A stretch of DNA of 64,000 nt from Schaalia georgiae DSM 6843 (GCF_000429245.1 NZ_AUBM01000013.1:1-64000), one strand, 5' to 3'. Counted from the stretch's first letter, positions 33,629 through 43,472 are shown. Notes: generated from the sequence alone by a model not told the origin. A program made the numbers and translations.

Positions 33629-34213
33629 TCAGCGGCGGGTGAGGGAGCGGACGACGGGGAAGACGCCGGCCGCGACCACCGCCTTGAGCAGGTCGCCGAC
33701 GACGAAGGGGGCCAGGCCCTTCGCGATGCCGTCGGCGAGGCCCATGTGGGTGAAGGGGATCATCCACGCGAGACCCGTGGCGTAGACCGAGAAGAGGGAG
33801 ACTACGGACGCGGCGAGCATCGTGTGGGGCTTGCGGTCCCAGCCGCGCTCGGCGGCGGCGCCCGCGATCAGCGCCACCAGCGCGTAGCCCAGGACGTAGC
33901 CGAACGAGGCGAAGGCCCAGCCGACGTGGTCCTCGGCGAAGACCGGGGCGCCCGCGACGCCCAGCGCGGTGTACAGGGCGACCGACAGGAGGGAGCGGCG
34001 GGCGCCGCCGAGGGCGCCCACGCTGAGGGCACCGAGCGTGCCCAGCGAGACGGGGATCGGTGTGAAGGGCAGGGGGACGGAGAGGCGGGCCATCAGAGTC
34101 AGGACCAGTGTGCCCGCAACGACCAGGACGGCTTCGCGGACCAGGGTGCCGCCGAAGCGGTCGGCGAGGACGCGGTCACGGCGCAGGGCGGGGGACGCGG
34201 TTGCAGTTGCCAC
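33629..34213 (-). CDS. bioY: BioY biotin transporter (ECF S component)
   Basis: 194 residues, six membrane helices. The BioY signature FTPIPVSLGTLGALSVGALG, LGYVLGYALVALIAGAAAER and MIPFTHMGLADGIAKGLAPF is clear. It imports biotin with an ECF module. The palindrome in the 63-bp intergenic region shared with the divergent TetR regulator points to biotin-responsive repression. Confidence 0.96.
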   Translation of the reverse strand: MATATASPALRRDRVLADRFGGTLVREAVLVVAGTLVLTLMARLSVPLPFTPIPVSLGTLGALSVGALGGARRSLLSVALYTALGVAGAPVFAEDHVGWAFASFGYVLGYALVALIAGAAAERGWDRKPHTMLAASVVSLFSVYATGLAWMIPFTHMGLADGIAKGLAPFVVGDLLKAVVAAGVFPVVRSLTRR

Positions 34214-34236
34214 AGAACTTCCTTAAAGACTTGAAT

Positions 34237-34249
34237 TGAACACTGTTCA
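34237..34249. promoter_or_regulatory. BioQ-type operator TGAACACTGTTCA between bioY and the TetR gene
   Basis: A perfect 13-bp palindrome. It fits the TGAAC-N3-GTTMM style reported for BioQ repressors in actinobacteria. It is positioned to control both divergent genes. Confidence 0.7.
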
Positions 34250-34276
34250 GGACAGGGTATTCACTATAGTGGCCGC

Positions 34277-35098
34277 ATGTCAACAGGGAGCGCGCCCGAC
34301 AGGGGCCGCATCACGCGCGAGCAGATCCTGGCGGCGGCCATGGAACTCCTCGACCAGCGCGGCCTGCCGGACCTCACCATGCGCAAACTGGCCGCCGAAC
34401 TCGGCATCCGCCCCTCCGCGCTCTACTGGCACTTCCCCGACAAACAAACGCTCCTGGCGCGCCTGGCGGACCGGATCATCGGGAGCGCGCCGAAGCCTCC
34501 CACGAGCAGCCCGGGTGCGGGTGAAGGCCTGGGCGGGGGCGGTAGCGCCGCGCGTTCCGGGCCCCTGAGCAAGCACTCCGGTCCCGCGCGCTCTGGGGAA
34601 GCCGCATATCCTGGCGACTCCAGCGAGGACGGCGGTGCCGCATGCTCCGAGGCGGCCACGCACCCCCACGACTCCAGCGAGGACCAGGGCGCCTCGTGCC
34701 CCTGCACTGCCGGCACTGTGCCCTGGGAGAACGCGATGCGCGCCTCGGCGGACACCATGCGCGCGCGGTTGCTGGCCCACCGCGACGGGGCGGAGATCGT
34801 CTCGAGCTCCATCGCCCTTGGCCTGACGCGCCTGCCCTTGACCGCGATGATCCACGAGCCGCTGCACCGCGCGGGCGCCTCGGCCGAGACCATCGACATC
34901 GCCGCGCGCACACTCGGGCACTTCCTACTGGGGCACGCCTTCGACGAACAGCAGGCCGAGGCCGCGCGCGCCCTCGGCGTCGAACCGGCACTCCCCCAGC
35001 TCCGACTCGACCCCGCGTCGGCCGGGGCCGCCTTCCGCGCGGGCATCGACCTCATCGTCGCCGGCACCGCCGTTCGGATCGCAGCGGACCACCCCTGA
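34277..35098 (+). CDS. TetR family regulator, probable BioQ
   Basis: 273 residues. The HTH LTMRKLAAELGIRPSALYWH and FPDKQTLLARLADRI is typical TetR. It is divergent from bioY with a shared palindrome, so a BioQ-like biotin repressor is likely. After the HTH (about residues 75-150) there is a long low-complexity insertion containing a repeated DSSED motif (18-residue period: SGEAAYPGDSSEDGG, then THPHDSSEDQG). The ligand domain follows. An insertion at the same place is seen in the TetR at 16.5 kb. Confidence 0.85.
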   Translation: MSTGSAPDRGRITREQILAAAMELLDQRGLPDLTMRKLAAELGIRPSALYWHFPDKQTLLARLADRIIGSAPKPPTSSPGAGEGLGGGGSAARSGPLSKHSGPARSGEAAYPGDSSEDGGAACSEAATHPHDSSEDQGASCPCTAGTVPWENAMRASADTMRARLLAHRDGAEIVSSSIALGLTRLPLTAMIHEPLHRAGASAETIDIAARTLGHFLLGHAFDEQQAEAARALGVEPALPQLRLDPASAGAAFRAGIDLIVAGTAVRIAADHP

Positions 35099-35633
35099 CC
35101 CCTTGTGGGACGAGGGCGCGATCCACGCAACCGCCGGCCGGATCACAGTAAACCGCGTCCGACCACGGAAAAGATCACCCGTCATGCTACGGCCCCCCAA
35201 CGGCTCCGGCCGTTGCCCCGAAACTGCGTGACGCGGCCCTTCCCATCGCACGACGCGGTGGAATGCCACCGCTGTTAGGGACTCGGCCCCGACCCGCACT
35301 CCACCCGCACGACGCAGTGGAGCACCGCTTCGGTTTGAAAGGCGGGCCTCCCGCTCGCACGGTGGATTCGAGTGCTGCCGCATTTTGGGAGCACCCAGTC
35401 CTCTACCCACACCCCACCTCGCGACGCACTGCGGGCACCGTCGGGCAGGGCATACTCCTCCGCGCCGCTTAGACCCCACTTTCACCGGCCCGGGCCCAAC
35501 CTCGTGAAATCGGAGGGGAACATTCGCACCAGTTAGACCCCACTTTCACCACTTAGGCCCAGAATCCTGCTGTGTTCCCGCCACTCCAGAGGCCTAAGTG
35601 GTGCAGATGGGCGAGAAATGGTGCACAACGACG
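35099..35633. other. 535-bp stretch without a gene; repeat island 2 (part)
   Basis: No coding frame with support. It contains several variants of a CGCACGACGCRGTGGA-like unit around 35250-35420 (one at 35250, another near 35308), a partial copy of the TTAGACCCCACTTTCACC sequence at 35468, and the first 88-bp repeat described separately. Confidence 0.5.
35521..35608. repeat. 88-bp flanking repeat, copy A, with 13-bp palindromic arms
   Basis: Begins CATTCGCACCAGTTAGA and ends AGTGGTGCAGAT. Arms CACCACTTAGGCC (35547-35559) and GGCCTAAGTGGTG (35591-35603) form a perfect 13-bp stem with a 31-base loop. It lies 25 bp after the stop of the DUF559 gene. Confidence 0.85.
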
Positions 35634-36719
35634 TTACGCGTAGAAGCGCCTATGGGGCCCATTGCTCTCAAACGAAGGAATCTGCCATAGATCCTCATAC
35701 GAGGACATCAACACCCCTCCAGCCGCGCAGAGGAAACGGGCGATGCGGGAACGCAACCCCACGAAGTCGTTGAGATCATGCCAATTTAGCCGGAAAACGC
35801 GCCACCCCGCCTCTTCGATGCGCTGCTGACGCACCATCCAACGCCGCTGGGCCCGGCGAAATGAAGTCAGATCGTCGCCAAGCTTCCCCCGACCGTCGAG
35901 TTCAATGATCACGCGCAGTTCAGGGAGGGCAATGTCCGCGAAGTACTGTTCCCCGTCCGCAAACACTTCGAACTGGGTCACGACAACGCTGTCGGTCAAG
36001 GTCCTCACGATCCAGACGACAACGGCTTCGAGCACGCTGTCGCATCCGCCATCGGCAGATGCGATGAGCCGCCGGGCCCGGTTGCGCCAACGCCGGTTAC
36101 CCGACTGTTCGAGCGCTTCCAGCATGCTCTCGCGCACCGCCTCAACACGCCCGCGCGACGCCGGCAGGTTGAAGCGATCGAATCGGGCCAGACGATGAAG
36201 AACCATCGCAACCGCGACAGCCCCCTCTATGACTCCGCTCCCCTGCACCAGTCTCACGGCCGCGTCAACGGGCGTTTCCGCCTGAACGCCTCCGAGGACT
36301 GCGACAGGCCCATGAATCGGTGGAACCGTCGTGATGCGGATCCGGGCCTGCGGCACGACCGTCCGCGTCCCCTCGACAGTTGCCAGCGCATACGCGCGGC
36401 GGCGCCGGTAAGGCCACAACGTGACATCGGGATTCGCGACCCACATCGGGATTCCGTGAAGGACCAGGGCGCTGGAACCGACGAAGACGGCCCTGCCGCG
36501 GTAGGTGTCATTCACCGCGAGAATCCGCCCCAGGGCAACCGCCTGCCATTCCTGCCATGGTTCGGTGTTTCCGGGATGCGGACGGATGTGGAATCCGCGT
36601 CTGATCCTCATACGCGGCGAGGATCCCACCGCATGCCTGTCCGTGTGCGTGGTCCTGATGATTTCGATCCGTGGGACGCTCATCTTCCAACTATCGAGCG
36701 AGCACCGGCGAACGCGCAT
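35634..36719 (-). CDS. DUF559-type endonuclease-like protein with AbiEi-like N-terminal part
   Basis: About 361 residues from ATG 36719, preceded by GGGAAGGGAGT; frames to 36761 are open. The C-terminal domain has FADIALPELRVIIELDGRG, RRAQRRWMVRQQRIEEAGWR and VFRLNWHDL, the Vsr-like PD-(D/E)XK core of DUF559. The N-terminal half contains the AbiEi-related part (VGSSALVLHGIPMW). Such proteins occur near defence or mobile genes; the activity is inferred. It is flanked by 88-bp direct repeats. Confidence 0.8.
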   Translation of the reverse strand: MRVRRCSLDSWKMSVPRIEIIRTTHTDRHAVGSSPRMRIRRGFHIRPHPGNTEPWQEWQAVALGRILAVNDTYRGRAVFVGSSALVLHGIPMWVANPDVTLWPYRRRRAYALATVEGTRTVVPQARIRITTVPPIHGPVAVLGGVQAETPVDAAVRLVQGSGVIEGAVAVAMVLHRLARFDRFNLPASRGRVEAVRESMLEALEQSGNRRWRNRARRLIASADGGCDSVLEAVVVWIVRTLTDSVVVTQFEVFADGEQYFADIALPELRVIIELDGRGKLGDDLTSFRRAQRRWMVRQQRIEEAGWRVFRLNWHDLNDFVGLRSRIARFLCAAGGVLMSSYEDLWQIPSFESNGPHRRFYA

Positions 36720-36729
36720 ACTCCCTTCC

Positions 36730-36821
36730 CTGGCCTGTGGATAACGGCACGCCGTGGGCACACCCTCTTCTTAATCTCCCCACGCATCGCTGGCCTGTGG
36801 ATAACGGCATGCCGTGGGCAC
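36730..36821. repeat. Two 32-bp direct repeats containing DnaA-box-like TGTGGATAA
   Basis: CTGGCCTGTGGATAACGGCA followed by YGCCGTGGGCAC occurs at 36730-36761 and 36790-36821 (60-bp offset, one mismatch). Each holds TGTGGATAA (the inverse of TTATCCACA) and an ACGGCATGCCGT type palindrome. They lie directly upstream of the nuclease start at 36719 and may be its promoter/operator. Confidence 0.75.
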
Positions 36822-36834
36822 GAGGCCCCGGGGC

Positions 36835-36922
36835 CATTCGCACCAGTTAGATCCCACTTCCACCACTTAGGCCCAGAATCCTGCTGTGTTCCGGCCATTC
36901 CAGAGCCCTAAGTGGTGCAGAT
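36835..36922. repeat. 88-bp flanking repeat, copy B
   Basis: Gap-free match to copy A at an offset of 1314 bp with five mismatches. The stem arms are 11 to 12 bp here (CACCACTTAGG/CCCTAAGTGGTG). A further ACTAAGTGGTGCG follows at about 36927. With copy A it brackets the nuclease gene. Confidence 0.85.
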
Positions 36923-37238
36923 ACGCACTAAGTGGTGCGACAGCCTCGTGGAGCACCGAAGCCGAACACGATATGGGAATGGGAAGCCGGCTCCCAGCCT
37001 TGGACAAGCAGACCGCCACGGGCACAAGGCCGGCTACAGCACCCGCACGAGGACGCCCCCGGGTGGCAGAGGAATTTCCGCATCGGCGCAACTGCCCCAC
37101 ACCGCAGAAGGAGGGCCGGTCTCAGCCCCTGCGAACCACACAACCCGGCTCCGGGGGCTCGGCCGACCACAGAGGCGGCGCACCGTGCTGTGCGAAGCGC
37201 GCCCCACGGGCGCCACCCCCAGGCCCCGCAGCCGGGGA
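36923..37238. other. 316-bp stretch without a gene before the purH 3' end
   Basis: Nothing coding is supported. The start still carries repeat-type sequence (GCACTAAGTGGTGCG); the remainder is plain high-GC spacer up to the purH stop. Confidence 0.5.
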
Positions 37239-39311
37239 TCAGTGCGCGAAGTGCCGCGTCCCAGTCAGGTACATCGTGATCCCGGCTGCGTTGGCGGCGT
37301 CGATGGACTCCTGGTCGCGCACGGAACCACCGGGCTGGACGACCGCTTTCACGCCTGCGTCGATGAGGACCTGGAGGCCGTCGGCGAAGGGGAAGAACGC
37401 GTCCGACGCGGCGACGGCACCGACCGAGCGGCGCTCGGGCGCGGCGGAGACGACATCCCTGGCCCTCGCCCCGCCGGCGGAGTCCACGTCCGCGACGGCA
37501 TCGGCAGCGGCGTCGCCGGTGCTGCGCACCCCCAGGGCGTTGGCCCGCTCGACGGCGAGCCTGCACGAGTCCACCCGGTTGACCTGCCCCATGCCGACAC
37601 CCACTGAGGCGCCGTCCTTGGCCAGCAGGATCGCGTTGGAACGCACCGCGCGCACGGAGCGCCACGCGAACTCCAGGTCCGCCAGGGTCTCCGCGTCAGC
37701 CGGGGCCCCGGCCGCAAGCGTCCAGTTCTGGGGGAAGTCGCCGGGCGCGTCGAGTCCATCGCGCTGCTGGACGAGCACGCCCCCACTGATCTGCTTGAAC
37801 TCGTATCCACCCCGGGCGGGTGGGGCGACCTGGAGGACGCGCAGGTTCTTCTTCGCGGAAAGGACCTCCACAGCCCCCTCCTCGTAGGCGGGCGCCAGGA
37901 CCACCTCGGTGAAAACAGGGACGATCTGCCGCGCCAATTCAACGCTCACAGGACGGTTGACCGCGATGACGCCGCCGAAAGCGGACACGGGATCGCAGGC
38001 GTGCGCCTTGCGGTGGGCTTCGGCGGCGTCCCCGCCCACGGCGATCCCACAGGGGTTGGCGTGCTTGACGATGGCCACGCACGGGCGCTCGTGGTCGTAG
38101 GCGGCGCGCAGCGCGGCGTCGCCGTCGGTGTAGTTGTTGTAGCTCATGGCCTTGCCGTGGAGCTGGCGCGCGTTGGCGATACCCGGCAGGACGGCGCCAC
38201 CGCGCGGATCCGACCCACTGTCACCGTCCAGACCGCCCTGCGGGGCGGGGGCAGTGCCATCGGGACCAACCCCAGAAGCGGGGGCCCCACCATCGGGCCC
38301 AATCCCTGAAGCCGTCGCCCCACCATCGGGACCTCCCTCGGCGGAAGACGCAGCACCGTGGACTCCGACCTGATCGGAGTCATCGAACTTGCGGTACACG
38401 GCGGCGCCCTGGTGGGGGTTCTCCCCGTAGCGCAGCACGTCGGCGCGCTCGAAGGCGTCGGCCACATACAAGGGCATCGGGGCGGGCGCCCCATCCTGCG
38501 CCTCCGACCCTTGCACCTCCCAACCCGCGCCCGTGGCCGCCCCGTCTGCCGCCTCCGAAGTCGCGCCCTGTTCCACCGGGGCTTCCGCGTCGTCGCCGAC
38601 GATGTAGCCCAGCGAGCGGAGGAACGCCTCATCGGAGGCGTCGAGATGCTGTTCGCACACGTAGTCCAGGCCGTCGGCGACCTCCTCGAGCCCCAGGGAG
38701 CGCGCGAACCACCCGGCGATGGCCAGGTCGTAGGCGGCCGTGTGGGCGAAGGCCTCGGCGGCGAGCCCGCGGCGCTGCTCCAGGGTGAACCCCTGCCCCG
38801 CGGCGGCGGCTGCGACCTCGGCGTAGCGCGAGGGCGAGGTGACGACGGCGACCGACGGGTGGTTCTTGGCGGCCGCGCGCACCATCGAGGGCCCGCCGAT
38901 GTCGATCTGCTCGACGCACTCGTCGAAACCGGCACCGGAGGCCACTGTCCGCTCGAAGGGGTAGAGGTTGCACACCACCAGGTCGAAGGCGGCGATGCCC
39001 AGGTCGGCCAGTTGGGCGCGGTGGGCGGGCTTGCGCTGGTCGGCCAGGATCCCGGCGTGGACCGAGGGGTGCAGGGTTTTGACCCGCCCCTCGAGCACCT
39101 CCGGGAAGCCCGTGACCCGGTCGACGGGGGTGACGGCCAGTCCCGCCTCGGCGATGCGCGAGGCCGTGGATCCGGTGGAGACGATCTCGACGCCGGCGTC
39201 GGCCAGGGAGCGCGCCAAGTCGATCAGACCGGTCTTGTCGTAGACCGAGACGAGGGCGCGCCGGATGGGGCGGGTGTCAAGGGGTTCGAAGTCGTCGGGG
39301 CGTGCGGACAT
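37239..39311 (-). CDS. purH: Bifunctional AICAR formyltransferase/IMP cyclohydrolase with long insertions
   Basis: 690 residues versus about 520 usual. The N-terminal MGS/IMP cyclohydrolase domain ([40 protein letters not shown]) is normal. The AICAR transformylase part ([24 protein letters not shown]) is split. Inserts of low-complexity Gly/Ala/Asp/Pro occur before KAMSYNNY (about residues 240-380) and near the C terminus (about 600-640). The enzyme finishes IMP synthesis. The inserts look like surface loops expanded by repeats. Confidence 0.95.
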   Translation of the reverse strand: MSARPDDFEPLDTRPIRRALVSVYDKTGLIDLARSLADAGVEIVSTGSTASRIAEAGLAVTPVDRVTGFPEVLEGRVKTLHPSVHAGILADQRKPAHRAQLADLGIAAFDLVVCNLYPFERTVASGAGFDECVEQIDIGGPSMVRAAAKNHPSVAVVTSPSRYAEVAAAAAGQGFTLEQRRGLAAEAFAHTAAYDLAIAGWFARSLGLEEVADGLDYVCEQHLDASDEAFLRSLGYIVGDDAEAPVEQGATSEAADGAATGAGWEVQGSEAQDGAPAPMPLYVADAFERADVLRYGENPHQGAAVYRKFDDSDQVGVHGAASSAEGGPDGGATASGIGPDGGAPASGVGPDGTAPAPQGGLDGDSGSDPRGGAVLPGIANARQLHGKAMSYNNYTDGDAALRAAYDHERPCVAIVKHANPCGIAVGGDAAEAHRKAHACDPVSAFGGVIAVNRPVSVELARQIVPVFTEVVLAPAYEEGAVEVLSAKKNLRVLQVAPPARGGYEFKQISGGVLVQQRDGLDAPGDFPQNWTLAAGAPADAETLADLEFAWRSVRAVRSNAILLAKDGASVGVGMGQVNRVDSCRLAVERANALGVRSTGDAAADAVADVDSAGGARARDVVSAAPERRSVGAVAASDAFFPFADGLQVLIDAGVKAVVQPGGSVRDQESIDAANAAGITMYLTGTRHFAH

Positions 39312-39456
39312 GTTTCCTCCTCGGGGTCATGCCCTGGCGCCCAGGCGGGCGACGCCAAAAGCTGGTGGCCGCTCCCCGGTGGTGCCCCACCCTCGCCAGT
39401 CGCGGCTCTCCCCATGCTAGTCGTTGGGCCCGCGGATCCACAATGACCGCCCTGTG

Positions 39457-39568
39457 GGGCGCCGCGCACTCCCGCCCCACCATCCGAGGCGGGGGGCGCC
39501 GCGCACTCCCGCCCCACCATCCGAGGCGGGGGGCGCCGCGCACTCCCGCGCCGCCGTCCTAGGCGGGG
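39457..39568. repeat. Three tandem 37-bp units after the DUF6350 gene
   Basis: Units sharing GGGCGCCGCGCACTCCCGCC recur at about 39457, 39494 and 39531. The CCCGCC/GGCGGG arms in each can form a stem-loop. They begin just outside the stop of the DUF6350 gene (39559) and probably act as its terminator region. Confidence 0.65.
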
Positions 39569-41118
39569 GGCGCTCCATCGGCACTGCCCGACGGATCCGC
39601 GGGCTCCCCGTCCCGTCGTTCCCCGTCGGCGCCCTGGGCAGCCGCCGAGTGCTCGCCGCGCGCGGTGGCCGAATGCTCCCGGTCGGCCTGGTCGGCATCG
39701 GAGCCCCCGGCATCGGTCCCGTCGGCGCCGGGCCCCGAATCGCCGGCCGTCCCGTCCCCGGTTCCCCCCGCGCCGGGCTCCCCTTCACCAGTCCCGGCGG
39801 CCCCGGTTGCCTCCGCACCGGCTTGTGCGGCGGCGCTGTCGGAGCCGTTCACCTCGGCGCTGATCCAGTCAGGGTCGGCCCCTCCGCGCGCTCCACCGCG
39901 TGTCCCGCCGCGCGCACCGGACAGCAACGCCGAGGCCCGCTCCCGCGTGGAGGGGTGCGCGCAGGCGGTGACCACGAGGGCGACTAGGGGCACTTCGAGG
40001 GTAAGGGCCAGCAGGGTCCAACCGATGTTCGGGCCGAGGACGCTCATGCGCACGGCCCCCGCGCTCATCGTGGCACTCCACATCCACGCGGCGCACACGG
40101 CGCCGAAGACGAGGGAAGCCGTGAGCGCCAGCCCCATCTGTTCGCCGAGGGTCTTGCAGGGGTAGCGCCTCACCAGGCGCGCGCCGCAGGCGGCGCCGAC
40201 CGCGACGAGGACGAGGGCGGTCCAGGCGCCCGGGGCACCGGTGGGCACTGCGCCCAGCAGCGGGAACGGCGCGATTGGCCCCTCCCCCACCACCGACGGG
40301 GAGTGCAGCGCGTCGACTCCCACGAAGAAACCGGGACCGGCCCACCACGCCAGCGCCCACGCGACCACTGTCGGAGCGAAGAACGCCTGGGCGGCCACTA
40401 TCAGCACGTTATCAACAGCCGACGAGGCGCCGAGCAGCTCGTGGATCCCGGCGATCCTGCCCCAGCCGGCAACGAGGGCGACCACGGCGAGGACCGACCC
40501 GGCGGCGGCGAGGTACCCCACCCATGCCACTCCCGTGCGCACCCCGCCGCCAAGCCACCTGGCGGCGTGGAACTGCGCGGCGCGGACCTTGAGCGAAGCG
40601 ACCGTCGCCCAGGCGCTGGCCGCGAAGGGGAGGCCGAGGGCGCCGGGGGCGATGCTGGCCAGTTGGGCGTGCGGGGCGCTCAGGGCGGTGAGGATCCAGG
40701 AGGTGAAGACGAACGCCGGGATGGACAGCCACAGAGAGGCGCGCGAGTAGGAGAAGGAGGACCGCAGGAGCAGGCGGAGCAGGCAGACGACGAGGACCCC
40801 CATCAGGGTGGGGGCAGCCCGGTAGGGCACTCCCCCCACCACGGATGTCCCGCCCAAGACCGCGGCCCACAGGTCCCCGCCGACTCCGAGGGCGTCCTTG
40901 GGGGTGAAGTCCTTCATCCACACGTTCGAAGCGACGGACATGTACGCCCCGAAAGCCGCCACGAGGCACAGGGCCCAACCGACGAATGCGGCCTCCGCCC
41001 CCGCGAGCGCCCCCCTGGCCCACCCGTCGGGGACCGCAATGCGGATGGTGCGCCGCTGCGCCACGTAGGTGGTCGTCGTCTTGCGGGGGGCTGACTGCGG
41101 GTGGATCTCGTCGCTCAC
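39559..41118 (-). CDS. DUF6350 family membrane protein
   Basis: 519 residues from GTG 41118 (VSDEIHPQS) with an AGGA upstream; an in-frame GTG at 41154 is less well placed. About ten to twelve membrane segments (for example GALAGAEAAFVGWALCLVAA and PTLMGVLVVCLLRLLL). The last 130 residues are an acidic Gly/Ala/Asp-rich tail (GTGEGEPGAGGTGDGTAG) likely unstructured. DUF6350 proteins are actinobacterial, often beside purine genes. Function unknown. Confidence 0.85.
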   Translation of the reverse strand: MSDEIHPQSAPRKTTTTYVAQRRTIRIAVPDGWARGALAGAEAAFVGWALCLVAAFGAYMSVASNVWMKDFTPKDALGVGGDLWAAVLGGTSVVGGVPYRAAPTLMGVLVVCLLRLLLRSSFSYSRASLWLSIPAFVFTSWILTALSAPHAQLASIAPGALGLPFAASAWATVASLKVRAAQFHAARWLGGGVRTGVAWVGYLAAAGSVLAVVALVAGWGRIAGIHELLGASSAVDNVLIVAAQAFFAPTVVAWALAWWAGPGFFVGVDALHSPSVVGEGPIAPFPLLGAVPTGAPGAWTALVLVAVGAACGARLVRRYPCKTLGEQMGLALTASLVFGAVCAAWMWSATMSAGAVRMSVLGPNIGWTLLALTLEVPLVALVVTACAHPSTRERASALLSGARGGTRGGARGGADPDWISAEVNGSDSAAAQAGAEATGAAGTGEGEPGAGGTGDGTAGDSGPGADGTDAGGSDADQADREHSATARGEHSAAAQGADGERRDGEPADPSGSADGAPPA

Positions 41119-41255
41119 GTGCCAATCCTGCCAAAGGGAGCCCGGGGTCGGCACGGTGCAGCGCCGACCCCGGGCGGAATGTAGGGAAAGCGGGCGCGCT
41201 CACCCGGGGCCGACGACCCGGGGCCGGGAGGCCCCGGCCGCCTGGGCGCGCGCTC

Positions 41256-42173
41256 TCAGGCCAGCAGCTCGCGGGCGATGAGCGCGGTTTGCGAAGGGGT
41301 GCGCCCCACGCGCACACCAACTGCTTCGAGCGCCTCGGCCTTCGCCGCGGCCGTGCCCGACGAGCCCGACACGATCGCTCCGGCGTGCCCCATGGTCTTG
41401 CCCTCGGGGGCGGTGAAACCCGCGATGTAGGCGACGACGGGTTTCGTCATGTTCTCACTGATCCACGCCGCCGCCCTCTCCTCGGCGTCGCCGCCGATCT
41501 CGCCGATCATGACGACCAGGTCGGTGCCGGGGTCCGCCTCGAAGGCCTTGAGCGCGTCGATGTGCGTGGTGCCCACGACGGGGTCGCCCCCGATGCCCAG
41601 GCACGTGGTGAAACCGATGTCGCGCAGCTCGTGCATGAGCTGGTAGGTGAGGGTGCCGGACTTGGAGACCAGGCCGATGCGGCCCGGGCCCGTGATATCG
41701 GCGGGTGTGATGCCGACGTTGGACTGGGCGGGCGAAATGATGCCCGGGCAGTTCGGGCCGATGAGCCGCGTCCCCTTCTCCAGCGCGCGGTCGACGAAAA
41801 CCACGGAGTCCTGCACGGGGATGCCCTCTGTGATGACGACCACCGTCTCGATGCCCGCGTCGATGGCCTCCAGGGCCGCGTCCTTCGCGAACGCCGGGGG
41901 CACGAAGACCACGGACACGTTCGCGCCGGTGGCGGCCCTGGCCTCGGCGACAGTGCCGAAAACGGGGACCTCGGCCACTCCCGGGCGGACACGGTCAGCC
42001 GCGGGCCCGTAGCCGACGACGTCGAAGGACACGGAAGTGCCCGCCTTGCGGGGGTTGGTGCCGCCCACCACCGCGGTCCCGGCACAGAGCATCCGGGCCG
42101 TGTGCTTGCGGCCCTCGGCCCCGGTCATGCCTTGGACGAGCACCCGGGAGTCGGAGTTGATGAAAATCGTCAT
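41256..42173 (-). CDS. sucD: Succinate-CoA ligase subunit alpha
   Basis: 305 residues. It has the CoA-binding N-terminal domain ([20 protein letters not shown]) and the phosphohistidine site His263 ([16 protein letters not shown]). With SucC it forms the TCA-cycle enzyme that makes ATP or GTP from succinyl-CoA. It lies 27 bp downstream of sucC in one operon. Confidence 0.98.
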   Translation of the reverse strand: MTIFINSDSRVLVQGMTGAEGRKHTARMLCAGTAVVGGTNPRKAGTSVSFDVVGYGPAADRVRPGVAEVPVFGTVAEARAATGANVSVVFVPPAFAKDAALEAIDAGIETVVVITEGIPVQDSVVFVDRALEKGTRLIGPNCPGIISPAQSNVGITPADITGPGRIGLVSKSGTLTYQLMHELRDIGFTTCLGIGGDPVVGTTHIDALKAFEADPGTDLVVMIGEIGGDAEERAAAWISENMTKPVVAYIAGFTAPEGKTMGHAGAIVSGSSGTAAAKAEALEAVGVRVGRTPSQTALIARELLA

Positions 42174-42200
42174 GTCGGTGTCTCCTCGTGTTCTCGTCTC

Positions 42201-43382
42201 TCACTCGGGCGCCGCGGCGAGCTCCGCGGCCCGCCGCGCCGCGCCGTCCATGGTCTCCTCCAAGTGGACCAGGGGGTGGCCCGCCGCGGCCAGGATTCGT
42301 CGGCCCTCGGCGACCTTGTTGCCGTCAAGGCGCACGACGAGGGGTTTGGAGGCGGCGCCCCCCAACTCCTCCAGGGCACCGAGAACGCCCCTGGCGACCT
42401 CGTCACACGCCGTGATCCCGCCGAATACGTTGACGAACACGGAGCGCACTTGGTCGTCTCCCAGGATGATCTCCAGGCCGCGGGCCATGACCTCGGCGGA
42501 CGCGCCGCCCCCGATGTCCAGGAAGTTCGCGGGCTTCAATCCGCCGAACTCCTCGCCCGCCATGGCGACCACGTCCAGGGTGGACATGACCAGTCCCGCG
42601 CCGTTGCCGATCACTCCGACCTGGCCTTCGAGGCGCACGTAGTTCAGGCCGGCTTCCTTCGCGGCCGCCTCGCGCGGATCCTGGGCGGCGGCGTCCACCA
42701 GGTCCGCGTGAGCGGGGTGGCGGAAACGCGCGTTGTCGTCCAGTGTGACCTTGCCGTCCACCGCCCAGATGGAGCCGTTGGGCGAGGCGACCAGGGGGTT
42801 GACCTCCACCAGGGTCGCGTCCTCGTCGCGGTACACGCGCCACAGGGACTCCAGGACGGGCGCGATCGCTTCGGCCCGCCCGCGGTCGAAGCCCGCCTGG
42901 TCGAGGATGGCGAGGGCGACGGCGCGGTCGATGCCGACTGCGGGGTCCAGGGGGACGCGGGCGAGTGCCTCGGGCCGCTCCTTCGCGAGGGTTTCGATGT
43001 CCATGCCGCCCTCGCGCGAGCACATCGCCAGGTGGCGGCGGTTGGAGCGGTCGAGCAGGATCGAGAAGTAGTACTCGGCGGAGATGTCGGCGCCCGAGGC
43101 GATCATGAGCCGCTCGACGACGTGGCCCTTGATGTCGAGCCCGAGGACCGCCTCCGCCTTCTCGCGCGCCTCGTCCGGGGTCCGCGCCAGTTTCACACCG
43201 CCGGCCTTGCCGCGCCCGCCGGTCTTCACCTGCGCTTTTACGACCAGCAGGGAGGCTCCCGCGCCGAGCAGGCGCTCAGCCGCGCCGCGCGCCTGATCGG
43301 GTGTGGCGGCGAGTTCGAAATCCAGCACGGGCACGCCGTGCTTCCTGAACAGTTCACGGGCCTGGTACTCGTAGAGGTCCAC
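42201..43382 (-). CDS. sucC: ADP-forming succinate-CoA ligase subunit beta
   Basis: 393 residues. It starts [20 protein letters not shown] and has the ATP-grasp fold ([20 protein letters not shown]) and [15 protein letters not shown] with the metal-binding acidic residues, and [16 protein letters not shown]. It partners SucD directly downstream. Confidence 0.98.
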   Translation of the reverse strand: MDLYEYQARELFRKHGVPVLDFELAATPDQARGAAERLLGAGASLLVVKAQVKTGGRGKAGGVKLARTPDEAREKAEAVLGLDIKGHVVERLMIASGADISAEYYFSILLDRSNRRHLAMCSREGGMDIETLAKERPEALARVPLDPAVGIDRAVALAILDQAGFDRGRAEAIAPVLESLWRVYRDEDATLVEVNPLVASPNGSIWAVDGKVTLDDNARFRHPAHADLVDAAAQDPREAAAKEAGLNYVRLEGQVGVIGNGAGLVMSTLDVVAMAGEEFGGLKPANFLDIGGGASAEVMARGLEIILGDDQVRSVFVNVFGGITACDEVARGVLGALEELGGAASKPLVVRLDGNKVAEGRRILAAAGHPLVHLEETMDGAARRAAELAAAPE

Positions 43383-43472
43383 CGGGCTATCCCTCCGTCG
43401 AACGAATGTGGTCGCGGACGCAACGCGACAATTCTAGCGCGGCCGCAGTTCCCCGAGTGCGCTCCCGCTCTC

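Noticed and set aside
36730-36821. Chromosomal or plasmid replication origin because of two DnaA-box sequences
   Set aside because: Only two boxes, no AT-rich unwinding region, no dnaA or rep gene nearby.
35521-36922. A conventional insertion sequence
   Set aside because: The flanks are direct, not inverted, repeats and the enclosed protein is a DUF559-type nuclease, not a transposase.
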